From Azolla caroliniana (Eukaryota; Polypodiophyta): a DNA stretch of 64,000 nt. The notes under the pieces were generated by a model, which saw nothing but the letters and a program-made list of their open reading frames with translations, made no database searches and was not told the origin of the DNA. Positions 38,601-49,662 of the stretch are shown here, in pieces. Position 1 is the stretch's first letter; every line of letters begins with the position of its first letter. The position numbers were made by a program, and so were the translations under genes. The DNA is taken from contig JBHGNT010000013.1 of NCBI GenBank assembly GCA_043228905.1, forward strand, positions 19,406,001 through 19,470,000. The letters run 5' to 3'.

Positions 38601-39870
38601 AATGCATTGTTACAAAATAAGCAATTTGGGGTGGGTTTGGAATTTGTGTTTGGAAATGATCATAGTGATGATATTCATTAGGAGTCCATCGATTATCTTG
38701 TCGCCGAGTCACATCTTGAAATGCAGCTGTTCTGTTTTTATTTATTTATTAGATCCGTGACATGGATTATCATTCTGTCTACGTGAGACATTTAAAATGT
38801 TAACCACAATATGTTAACCAGATCTAGATTATTCCTTGCCATCAAAACTTCATTGAGAATAACAATATTGTAAAACTTTGCTAATAATATATTTAAATTT
38901 TTGAATATCAATCATGTATTGTCTTGAACATATATAATTGATGTCTACGTGGATTCTAGTTTCCTTATTCACTGTCTTCATGGCTTAGGATTTGAAGGGC
39001 ACGTGTACTCATTTAGAAGGGCAAATACGATGTTATGCTCCTACATTGAATGCTTTAAAAATGTCATACTTTAGTTTCAAAGTTAAAAAACAAACGTCTT
39101 CATATTTGAATGGCAATCTCCAAATTGCAAGGAAAACAAAATCAGAAAGCCTGTTATTCACAAGTTTTATGAAGGAAAAGGTCTCCAAATTGAACACGTG
39201 GCTTGTTATTTGGAGTTGTTGGTTAAAAAGCTCACGTTTTTTGATAACTAATGCAAAGTAGTGTTTATTTTGGAAAAAGAAGGTCACATTTTCCTTCTTT
39301 TACAACCCTACAAAATTATAAACATCAAAGCAAATATACATTAAGAGACATTATTTCTCCTACACAAATACTATAACGGAGAGGTGGTTGCAAAACATGA
39401 CCAATAGTTAAAAATTCCATTCTATTTACTAAAGCTGATCCAAGTTGCACATTTTGCCACATACTAAGGGGTCATTATTTTAAACTATTTCATTTTCCTT
39501 GCCCAAAAGTTTTAATACAAGATGATATAGAGAAATTGCAAATAAGAAACCATTTGTTTTGTTTTTCTAATACATAAATGCAAATTTTAGTACATTTCCT
39601 TGGAAATTATTTATGATGCTTACAAGTATCATTAGGATCTAAATTTAAAAAGCCAATTTGTATTCAACTGTTTATGTTTTTTTTTGTTCAACAAAGATAC
39701 ACCTTAGTATATTACTTGAGAAATGCACATATAGAAAACAGAAGGAGACATTTCATCTCACCTCCATAGAACGTAATATTCGTGTTCGTGCAAGCATTCA
39801 AACGTTTTCAAACGAACACATTTGAAAAGGGAAAAATGCATGGATGCTTCTTTCATTTATTCTCATTACA
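38600..39870. other. Intergenic, no gene seen
   Basis: AT-rich, no supported frame. Confidence 0.5.
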
Positions 39871-39874
39871 AATT

Positions 39875-40012
39875 CAGCTCGCCCTAGTGGTAAGGAGTCA
39901 TGCTATTGCTATCTATGTCTTGGGTTCAAATCCCAGTCTTTTAATCTCTCTCTCTCTCATTAGTACCGTGTCATAGCAAATTTTTATGTTAGTGTTGTCA
40001 TAGTTTTTTTTT
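39875..40012 (+). mobile_element. tRNA-derived SINE, copy 1 (most complete)
   Basis: The A box is GCCCTAGTGGTAAGG (39,881-39,895) and the B box TGGGTTCAAATCCC (39,921-39,934), with spacing normal for tRNA-type pol III promoters. A CT run, the phrase ATTTTTATGTTAGTGTTGTCAT and a T-rich tail follow. Confidence 0.8.
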
Positions 40013-40024
40013 AAAATTTTCCTA

Positions 40025-40162
40025 TTATTAGAACTAAGTACAACCTAGTGGTGAGTTGACGAGCTACTATTACTTGTGTCTTTGGTTCAATACCCAACTT
40101 TCTCATATCCTCTTGTTAGTGTCATGGCAAAATTTTATGTTAGTGTCATGTTCCTTTTTTTC
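40025..40162 (+). mobile_element. tRNA-derived SINE, copy 2
   Basis: The A box is AACCTAGTGGTGAG and the B box GGTTCAATACCC, followed by the same GCAAAATTTTATGTTAGTGTCATGTTCC tail phrase in split form and a T run. It lies directly after copy 1 with ATTATTAGAA at the joint. Confidence 0.75.
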
Positions 40163-40167
40163 TTTGT

Positions 40168-40230
40168 TATTAGAAATTAGCTCACCCTAGTGGTAAATTG
40201 TTATGCTACTACTACCTATGTGTGTTTTCG
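40168..40230 (+). mobile_element. tRNA-derived SINE, copy 3 (5' part only)
   Basis: ATTAGAAATTAGCTCACCCTA begins a third copy with the A box CACCCTAGTGGTAA. The sequence diverges before a B box. Confidence 0.65.
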
Positions 40231-40399
40231 TCATATTCTCGAATATACGTTTTATGGGTTTTTGAATGTTTGATTATAATTTATAATGACATATTTTGAT
40301 TCAATCTCTATAGTTCATACTCATTTTTTTGTAAAGTTCTAAAGTGAGGATGATAGAGATGTCTTGATTCTTAAGAAGCATCCCAATCTACAAGCTATG

Positions 40400-40870
40400 C
40401 AATAAAAAAGAAGGTATGGCATAATTCCACTTCATACCAGAAGTTGTATCTGAAAATAAGTGAAGCCCTCGCCACAGTTTCTTAAAGTCCACTTGACGTT
40501 GCCTTTGAGCATCAGTTGAACCCTGCAGATCATCATATTGCCCACGTATGGTGTGGACAAATAACAGCTATAATTCAATAAGCATAGTACTAAGATGTAT
40601 GTGAGCATTATTAAAAACAGCCTCACATCTCATTTTCCATATTGTCCAAAGAGCTAATGATGTAATAGTACGCCAAATAACCAAATTTTCAGTCCTAAAT
40701 CGTGGAATAAATGATGGAAATGAAGTGAGATAGATGTACCCATTGGAAAAGTGAAAGACATGAGAAGCATGCATACTTTCATAGTTCATAACATCTCCAT
40801 GAAGGACACCCCATAATATTGCACCCCACGAGAAAATAGAACGAGAATAATAGTGTTCCCTCTAGGATCC
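40400..40870 (-). mobile_element. LINE C-terminal fragment
   Basis: The minus-strand frame contains VIWRTITSLALWTIWKMRC, which parallels YIWHTIASITLWNIWKSRC in the LINE fragment at 42.5-43.3 kb. This is the region after the RT zinc-binding domain of plant LINEs. Frames are broken. Confidence 0.6.
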
Positions 40871-41300
40871 ATATTCAACCGTTTTTGTTCCCTCTAGGAT
40901 CCATGACTTGAATAAAAAGCATCACAGTGGCCATTCAAGCATACACGGAGTAAAGGCGAAAATTTCCTTCCAACCATAAAACCACTACAAGTTCTGCCCC
41001 AAGCCAAGGAGCTAGAAGTGAATGAGATGGTCAAAGCTCCATATTGCAACCTTCCAATATCTAGTTCCCCTACTCCATGCCTAAACCTTTCAACCATTAA
41101 GAGATCTCCCCCAATCCCAGGAGTTAGACGAAGGTTGCAACCCCAAATTGCAACCTTCTTGTATCTAGTCCCCTTCACGAATCACACCTGAACCTTTGCA
41201 ACCTTCCAATATCTAGTTCCTCTGCTTCATGCCTGAACCTTTTCGCAAGCTTCACACATGAGCACTATCTATGGTTATATAATAATAACCCTTGAGCTTT
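40871..41300. repeat. Repeated ATCTAGT(T/C)CC(C/T)CT phrase region
   Basis: TTGCAACCTT(C)CAATATCTAGTTCC and close variants occur near 41,044, 41,150 and 41,196, each followed by a CATGCCT(G/A)AACCTTT-like phrase. This is an old tandem repeat of about 70-110 bp. No gene is supported. Confidence 0.5.
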
Positions 41301-41344
41301 CTCATTATGCACAATTGTTAGGTTGAGAATACCTTAGTCTTACA

Positions 41345-41365
41345 CCCCCCCCCCCCCCCCCCCCA
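41345..41365. repeat. C homopolymer
   Basis: A run of about 20 C interrupted once near its end. Its length is unreliable. Confidence 0.8.
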
Positions 41366-41892
41366 CCCAAATGGTGGTGATATGTTTTCCTTGAAAACAA
41401 ATATTGGGAATCTTTTTTGTCTTCAAAGTAGTTGTTAAAACTTAACTCATCAACATGATGGTTGTTAACACGTTTTAAAAAAAAACTATGTCATTTTTGT
41501 TTTTCATGTTCTTCTAGCATAAATTTTAGCACATGAGTAACTTCTTTTGCAAATTGAGCATTGACAATGTAAAGTCAATAATTTGTAGTACACTCAAAGG
41601 TGAATTGACATACCCACTCTTCCCCAATCTCACCCTTAAACCGCAACATTGATCTAATCCAAAGGAAACCATTTCATAGCATTTGTCATTGGAATGCCCA
41701 TGTGAGAGATAAAACTAAATTGTAAATTACCCTTCATTATCTACGTTATCGCATAAACGCACATACATGATCTACTCGAGTGAGACCATGGGACTTAAAC
41801 CAGGGAGGATCTGATGTCACATGAGAAGACTCTTAAACCCCTCCATAGGTTTCCTTGTGTAATTTTCCCTTCTATGTAAATAGTGCTCACTT

Positions 41893-42024
41893 GATTGAGT
41901 CAAGAGTGCCTCAGACACGAGAGCTCATTAGAGTCAATGTTAGCTCAAACTCGAAGGCTCATTGGAGTCAAGGCTAGCTCATACTTGAAGGCTTTGTAGA
42001 GTCGAGGTTAGCTTGGATTCGAAG
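41893..42024. repeat. Short tandem repeat, period about 35 bp
   Basis: Three to four diverged copies of GGCTCATTGGAGTCAAGGCT followed by AGCTCA(A)ACTCGAA, with copies starting near 41,921, 41,956 and 41,990. Confidence 0.75.
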
Positions 42025-42229
42025 TCACAAATGATGCACTTTTGAACTCAAAATGAGCAACTTAAAACAAGCTCGTTTTCCCTCTTTTTATAGAGAAAGA
42101 GGTACATATTTTCAACATTAAATGTTCACCTACTTTTTTTGCATCAAAAGTGCAAAAGACTAGTTTCCTTATGTGTTGGCCAATACTCAAACTTAAACCC
42201 CTTCACAACCCATAGCCTTACTATTTTGT

Positions 42230-43330
42230 TATAAACTTCACCTTATCATAACGTTCTTATAAAAAGATAATTGCCATTATTTAGGTAGAGTGTCTTTACA
42301 CTCCAATATTTACAACAGAAATGTAACCATAGATATTCAACCACATTACCCCAGTATGCATTTATCATCTTGTAGTGTGTAAAATTTCAAAAAAATACCA
42401 TGTACCTTCTTGGTTGGGCTATCAAGGTGGAAATAACCATTTTTGCATGGTGTAGCACCACATTGGCACGCCATCTACATAATCCACCAAGGGCGAATTT
42501 GACCATCATTGATTGTTGAAGTGAAAGTTTCGCAGCTTCCACCGTGCCCAAAGTTCCTTCCATCTCTTCATATTGAGCTCATATATTCGTATTGTCTCAT
42601 TTGGTCGACTTTCTTCTCATGCAAAACCTACGTTGCATCTAGATTTCCAAATGTTCCATAACGTGATAGAGGCTATGGTGTGCCAAATGTAACTCAATGT
42701 ATTCAAACACCGAATTTGCAATCCCTTGGCTGGTTGTACATGTAGTTATTTCTTTGCACACAAAACGTTGTTAGCCTACCTAGGTCTCCTAATATCTAAG
42801 TTTTGTTCTCCAATGTCCACCTTAGTGCAAATCCCAAAGATATGTAGCTTTCCAACTTGCTCTTCATTAGTATTCTCATAACTTTTGACCAAACTTTGTT
42901 GTGCATGAGAGCATTCCCAGAAGCAATGCTCTAGAGATTCTAGTCTTGAAGACTACAACATGCATTTGCCATCAATTCCCCTTTTCTACAACCAAGCGCC
43001 TACCGGAAGAGATTTGTGGCTACATAACCATAAGAAAGCTTTTCTTTTTTCGACAATCTTAGTAGACCATAATTGTTTCCAATATTGTTTTAGGAAATCA
43101 ACATCCAATTCTTCCCTGATCCACTTGCTAGAAAGGCCTTTTTGCTCCAAGTTCTAGCTCTGTAGAATATTGCTGCCAAGCTTAGACGAATAATGGAAAA
43201 ATTGAATATTACCTTTCGGAGTGTTCCATCCTAATTCCGATGGATCCCACGTCAAGTTCTTCATGCATGTGTCCTCCAAGATCCAAATTTTATAACTTGC
43301 ATCATTTTTGCATTTGTGTGGGTCTACTTC
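42230..43330 (-). mobile_element. LINE fragment: RT zinc-binding domain, C-terminus and 3' UTR
   Basis: Minus-strand reading gives VEKRKAFLWLCSHKSLPVG, then GAWLQKRGIDGKC and LESLEHCFWECSHAQQ. These are the core of the reverse-transcriptase zinc-binding domain (zf-RVT) of plant LINEs: FLW, a Gly-Ile before a Cys, and EH-FxEC. YIWHTIASITLWNIWKSRC follows downstream. Internal stops and frameshifts mark it as dead. The 3' flank (42,230-42,480) matches the piece at 32 kb. Confidence 0.8.
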
Positions 43331-43610
43331 TCATTGTTTTTTGCATCTCGTAAGTTAACCAAGGATGGTGAATGTTTACGAAAAGAATGTCTAAGTTTAA
43401 GGTTGAAATGCATGGGTTAATTAATTGCTCTTAAATATAAGGTCCTTTTGTTAAAGTTTTTTTTGTGCTTTATCTTTATCGCATTCACACTCCATCTCCT
43501 TGCCAACATCATCTCCCTCATCGTTATAACTCCCTTCCACTACATCATTGCCCTGATTTTGGTAGTAACGACAAGTTTTATGTTAAGACTGAAGTTAGGT
43601 CCAATCTAGG

Positions 43611-43642
43611 TGTAAAGAATCAGCTATGATTTTGTGCGGCAG

Positions 43643-43688
<46 letters not shown>

Positions 43689-44013
43689 GACCAGAAAACT
43701 GTATTAACAAGAGAATAAGATAACCAACATTTACAAAAAGGAGGAGAAAGTGCTTATGTAGTCACCTTCTGTCTATACTGTATTAACAAGGAATAAGATT
43801 AACCAACCGTTAAAAAAAGGAGAAGGTGCTTATGTGGTCACATTCTCACTATGTTCTCTCACTACAACCACCACTTGGAAAGGAGGTGGAGACTTAACTA
43901 CCTACTAGATTTGTGTCACACACTAGTTACTATATTAGGAGGTGTGGTGTTCACACACTTGAGCATACTAAAGTGTGTTCCCACACTAGGGAAGTTGAGT
44001 TTGATTCTCAACA
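43611..44013 (-). mobile_element. 3' LTR of copia 1
   Basis: On the minus strand it starts TGTTGAGAATC at 44,013, ends GATTCTTTACA at 43,611 and is preceded by a purine stretch (GAAGGGGCG). Its U5 end (GT and GA microsatellites, CTTATTCTC, GCACAAAATCAT, GATTCTTTACA) matches 62,526-62,690, the 5' LTR end of the same element. Confidence 0.8.
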
Positions 44014-44099
44014 CGCCCCTTCAAATGCAACTTCTGGTCGTCGGATTATTGGTTCGGACTGGTCACTGGTCTTCGGGTCGACTTTGAGTTGGCTTCGGA

Positions 44100-46286
44100 T
44101 AACTGTTTCACTCATGTGTTCGTTCTACTTCGTGTCGGGCGGTTGAGTCATCCATACTCCCCCTCAAGCTCGGTTGGTCGGTAATAGAAAGACCTAGGTT
44201 CGTCATGAATTGCCGCAACTTGTCACCCCCCAAGGCCTTTGTGAAGATGTCGGTTGTTTGAAGATTCGTGCTGATGTGTTGTAGGTCGACATATCCGGCT
44301 AGGACACACTCTCGGATGAAGTGATAATGGACCTCAATGTGCTTGGTCGGAGCGTGGAAAATTGGGTTGCGGCCAGGTGGATATTGCTCATGTTGTCGTA
44401 ATAGAGGAGAGCTAGATCCTTGATGGGAACGCCCGGATCCTTCAAGATTCTCTTCAGCCACACAATTTTGCATGTAGTAACTGCCACGCCTCTGTATTCG
44501 ACCTCTATGCTCGACAGTGCAACCGTCGACTGGTTCTTACTGCTCCACGAAATGGCTCCCTACCGAGGGAGAAGACGAATCCTAATGTTTTATCGTCTAT
44601 CGGTTTTGTAGTCAACCTAGTTGGAATTGGAGTACCCTTCGAGACGAATTGGTGTGGCCGATTTGTAGAGGATATTCATCTCCTCATTCATCACTTTGAC
44701 CCATCGCAGGTCCTTAGCGGCGTCTGAAATCTTTTCCAGCTCCCAAACTATTCTCACCTTCATCATGAATGCATAATGATATACCATCTGGTTGTTGTAG
44801 CCGAATCGGCTGACCACGTTCTTCTCTTGAGTAGACCGACAAAGTTGTTCACTCGTCTTTGTGAACACTTTCCTTGCTCCTGGTGTCCTCATGATAGGCA
44901 TATCCAATCCACCATACTCATTGTCGAGTGAGTGAGCCGATACGTTTCCATCTAAGTCTTCGAACTCAGGCATTTTGGCCTTTCCTTTGTCTAGTTTCAG
45001 ACTTGGCTGCAACGTGCTTTGGTCACTTGGAGGCTCCTGCGGTACACTCAACCTTGTTGAGATTGGACTTTCCTCTTTTGTCAACTTTAGTCGATCCTTC
45101 TCCTCCGAATCTATGCCGCAGATGGTTTCAATTGGATTGGATGGAATTGAGTCGACTATGTACCAGGAAGTCGATTCGTCGAATATGACATCCCTACTCA
45201 CTCGTACATTCTTGGTAGAGGGGTTGAAGCACTTATACCCTTTTTGTTTGAGCGAGTACCCCTTGAGGATACAGTTTTCCAATGTTGGACTCAACTTTTG
45301 CCACTTTTCATGGGGAATATGTAAGAATGCGATACAACCGAATATCCTTATGTGGGATAGGTCCAACTTCTTTCCATAGAACTTTTCATGGGGGGTTACA
45401 TCGTGCACTCCAGATGTTGTGCATTGATTCATTAGATAGATGGTTGTGCTTGCCGCTTCAACCCAGTATGATTTCAACCAGTTTTTCTCATTCCTCATTG
45501 CCCTTGCCACCTCGAGTATATGCCAATTCTTTCATTTGGCTACCCCGTTCTGTTGAGGTGTGTGTCAACAAGTAAACTGCCGTTGAAATCCTTCTTGTCG
45601 AAGGTATGTTGTGAAGGCATCAAAGAAATACTCTTTGCCTCCGTCCGATCGAAGGCACCATACATGTTGGTTTCAATTTTGTGTTTAAATTTCTGGAAGT
45701 GAGAGAACACTTCACTCTTTTGCCACATAGGGAATATCCATGTGTGCCTGGAGAAGTCGTCGATGAACGTCACATAATATCAACAACCACTGAATGTAGT
45801 TGTTTGGGTTGGTTCCCGTACATCTGAATGTATTACATCTAGGGTTCCTTTGCTCACCTTCCTCTCCTTTGGGAATGGTTGTCGATGTTGTTTACCGAAT
45901 TCATAGGCTTCACATACGCATGCAATCTCCTTCTTGGTAAAGGTCGGGAGTTTGATGATAACTCCTTTTGACTGCATTCCTTTGACCTTTTGGATATTGA
46001 TGCAGTCAATCCTTTTGTGGCACAACTCTATGTCAGTGTTGGATCTATAGCCCTTGGCAAACATTGCCAGTTTCATCTCGTGAGAATCGAGAATGAACAT
46101 CCAACCTTCTCTTCGACCGCGAGCGATAATTTGGCCTTCCTTTTCAATGAACCATCCTCCGTCGTTGAATCGAACTTGCATGCCTTGTTCCACAATCTAG
46201 GCATCCAAGACCATATTCTTCGTTATTGTTGGAACATGAAAGACGTTCTTGATGTAGGTTTGGTTGCCCTCTTTGCTTAATGGGAC
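44100..46286 (-). pseudogene. Copia 1 pol: GAG-pre-integrase, integrase, (RT deleted), RNase H
   Basis: Order on the minus strand: a GAG-pre-integrase block with VEQGMQVRFNDGG and ELCHKRIDCINIQK (about 46,193-45,850), then integrase with TFIDDFSRHTWIFP (45,773) and the region with ARAMRNEKNWLKSYW (45,510) and IRIFGCIAFLHIP. The region before RT ends at MNEEMNILYKSAT. There the frame jumps directly to PIRLEGYSNSN, which belongs just before RNase H, so the whole reverse transcriptase is deleted. RNase H remnants (VALSS, VTTCKIVWLKRILKD, HIEVHYHFIRE, DIFTKALGGDKL) run to about 44,150. The element is dead. It is the left half of copia 1; the gag half lies at 61,282-62,525. Confidence 0.85.
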
Positions 46287-46290
46287 ATTA
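46287..46290. repeat. ATTA target-site duplication, left
   Basis: A direct ATTA flanks the 15-kb element here and at 61,278-61,281. Removing the element and one ATTA joins the copia 1 sequence between HP-type protease codons and NVPLSKEG, as in related Copia elements, apart from a one-base loss. Confidence 0.75.
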
Positions 46291-46326
46291 AACATGTTCG
46301 TGTTCACAAGTGGAAGGATCACGCAT
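46291..46326 (+). repeat. Left terminal inverted repeat of the 15-kb element
   Basis: Starts AACATGTTCGTGTTCACAAG. It pairs with 61,242-61,277, with mismatches only at positions 5, 10 and 11. Confidence 0.9.
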
Positions 46327-46818
46327 AAATGGAAGGCTAAGGAATATTTTGATTGATTTTAGTACTTTTCCAATGATTTTACAAAACACTGTTGATAGTA
46401 GTATCATACATGTTCAAATATACTATGAAAAATGTTAAAAATCCACTATTTTCGTGATTTAGAAATAAATAAAAAAAGAGGAATTTCAAAAAGTTACATT
46501 CTCAATTTATATCACAAACTTTACAACCAATGTTATTTTATAAGAAACGATTTTTTAGAAATTATTAGAATTCAAAACACATGCTTTTATATTACTCGAT
46601 TTGTTACAAGCGGAATGTAGTTACTCTTAATAGCCAAAAATACATTCATGATCATGATCACTCCTTTACAGAGAATCACTACTATAACTAATATACAATG
46701 ATGATTCCTCCTCGTCATCCTCGGATGTACCAATCAATGCATTATCTTCGTCATAAACCAAATGGTTTGACTCTAGATTATATGTAGTAGATCTCGTTTG
46801 CCTTCGACTCGAGCCAAC
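46327..46818. other. 3' noncoding flank of the transposase gene within the 15-kb element
   Basis: AT-rich; no frame supported. It probably holds the 3' UTR and subterminal sequence. Confidence 0.6.
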
Positions 46819-48232
46819 TTATAGACTTGCTAATTTCTCTTTTATTATATCTATTGTTGACTTCCTTAATCGTCCGGCTTTTGTAAGCGTGAAGTCATAC
46901 ACGATGATATCCACATTAGAGATATTAAGGGTCGAGGTGTTATGAATGTTTCGCTTCCTCTTCCTACCTCCCCTTGTCGTTGGGCATTCAATCATCTCCA
47001 ATGTATACTTACCTGTAAAAGCATTTGCACTTCTAGTGTTGTACCAATGAACGTTTATAGACTTGATCGTGTTTTCTATTTCATGCATTAGCATTTCTAG
47101 AATTTTACCAACCCAAAATTGATGGCCATGTGAGTTCTCATCAGCCGCCGTTGCAATCAACATCCCCGTCGCGAGCTCTTGCAAATTGCCTTACCATCTA
47201 GCTTCGACTACTTTGGTCATCCTTGGTCCCACATAAATGTTTCTTTGTTGTGGATGGACCAAACTATCATTAATCGCATTTGCTAGTTGCTCCGGAGTTT
47301 TATTTACACAATCATGTTGTAGCGACCATGTGAATGGCGTTTCCAAATTCCAATTATCACCAAATACACAATTGTCTATAATTCCTTTCTGATCACTAAA
47401 AAATACATCCCACCCTGACGCGTCTTGTTGTACGGCATATTTCTTGGCGGCCTCAATATGCTTTCTTTTTTCTTCTAAGGCTTGGAGTCATAACCGTTTT
47501 TGTTCCGATACCAAGTCACTATGCAACTGTCCTTTCTTCTCAATTGGCATTTGTTTAGCTCCATGGACAATTGTACTCGGCATGCAAAGTAATAACTGGC
47601 AAACACCTTTAGGTTCCCATGTTGTAGAAGATGAATATTGTTTAGCATACAAAACCGTAGAACCACTTATTTCATTTTTCTTTATCATAAAAATGTGATT
47701 AAAGCTTATATTGTTTAACTTGGAGAGCACTTTAACATTCCCAACACCCCCATCTGATATATATCTCTTAAAGTCATATACCTCCTTCAAGTGTAACACT
47801 TTTGGGCGTGGTGTATATGCATCACAAATGACATAAAATAGTTTTGGTAATGTGAAAGCATCATGCCGAGACAACTGTCTGGAGAATGTGCTAAACATCT
47901 GATCTATATGATCATGTGTGTGGCCAACCAAAAGAAATTTGACTTTCAGTTTTCTAAACAATCCTTGGTTGACCAACATACTTAGATAGCCAAACATAGT
48001 AGAATTTTTGTTCTCTCTAGCAGTATTGTCCAATTGAATGTATAGAACAGGGGGGAACGGTTGGCCCCAAGACATCAAAACTTGGTGAATCACTGTAACT
48101 GTTAGGTTAGGGTCATTGTGAACATTGGGGTATGTAATGAAGACGTGAGGTCCAACTGACCTATTATAAGCCAAGCATCCCACCAAGTGCATTTGAACAA
48201 GGCACTCATCATTGACGTCTTTGGGGAGCCTC

Positions 48233-48240
48233 CGCATATG
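48233..48240. repeat. hAT target-site duplication, left (CGCATATG)
   Basis: The identical 8 bp CGCATATG occurs at 53,376-53,383. An 8-bp duplication is the hallmark of hAT elements. The site lies in the codons for PHMR of the host transposase gene. Confidence 0.95.
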
Positions 48241-48431
48241 TAACAATCGGCAATGGTTCAGTTCGAACCGAACCGAACCGAGAAACCGCGGTTTAACCGG
48301 TTCGGTTCGGGTTTGGATTTTCACAAATGGTTCGGTTTCGGTTCGGTTCGGTTCGGGGGGACACAAGTTCAGTTCGGTTTGAGTCCTCATCGGCTTAATG
48401 GTTTCGGTTTAAACGGTTTGATGAGATACTT

Positions 48432-49662
48432 TTATAAATTTTCTCTCTCCAACACATTTTTTGAAGGTTAATTATGTCAATTTAGGAAAAAGTGATCAAA
48501 TTTAACCTAGCTTTTCAAAAACCTAGTTTGTATACCTATTTTTAATTTTACTTTTATTTCTTATTCAAACAGTAGCTACAAACGAGTCTCAATTCTAATT
48601 TCGCTTCTCCTTCATCTCCCTCTCCTTCTTCTACAGATTGCAGCGGTTCTTCTCCCTCTCCTTCATCATCTTCTCCTTCTTCTTCTACAGTGGTCAGGCT
48701 AGTTTGTGAGCGCTCAAACTAATCAGGTATTTTTCCTAAACATAGTTCATGTGGAATGCATCATATAAGGCACATAAATACTTCTTTGAGCCAGAGAATT
48801 GGGATGAGCCACATAATACGATTCTGAAGGTCCAAAGGGTATTTCTACAATCTTTGGTGGTCCATTGTAATCGTGGATTCGTGTGTTAAGACAACATCGA
48901 TTAAAATATAAAAGCCTTGTATTCATCTTACAGTCATTGGTTGCCAAAACCTATAAAAAGCATTGTATATTCCCTTCTTTATAGACAACATGACATACTG
49001 CAATTTAGAGTGGTCTTGCTTTCAACTTTTATGTTTAACATTGTGGTCCACTTCTTGTGTTTTTGGCATGATTGCACGTCCAATGATAACATAACCTATA
49101 GAGGTCTTCTTTACAAATGTTGGTTTAGCTTGGAGTTGCCTCTTCAATTATTTGTTAGTGAGAAATAGTTATTTTATGACTTTTGTACTACGTGTCAGAT
49201 GTTCTCACCATGCCAAGCGTTCAGCAATTGGCATGTCCTATTTCCTGTACATCAAGAAAACATACTGGTGGGATAGGTAGATAAAAGGTGTCAATGGTGA
49301 TTTGGCATGAATAGCCACTATTTTTAACCAACGCTATCATGTCGTTATCACATCTTTTTTTATGATTCGTTGAATCTATGTGATAAATTATTTAAACCTT
49401 TTTTTATGATTCGTTGAAGGTGCTTAGGAATAAGCCGCAAATGCTCAGGAGTATCATAATCCACGTCTTTTGATTCCTTATATGCATTGGATTTTGTACT
49501 ATTTTCAATCAAGATATATGTTCTCGTATAAATATTCCATGTTAAGATCTATCTCCTTCAATATCTTGAGTAATCTATGGCCTTGATTTTATATGTATCA
49601 TCTTATTATACAACTAATTATGACTTCATTGTCCGATACAGTTTTCTAATTCCTCATAGAAC
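48432..49662. other. 5' noncoding part of the hAT element
   Basis: Contains a pyrimidine-rich CTCCTTC/CTTCTC region (48,600-48,695). A 66-codon minus-strand frame (48,747-48,947) includes GPPKIVEIPFGPSESYYVAH, which looks too ordered for chance and may be another captured gene piece; I could not identify it. Confidence 0.45.
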
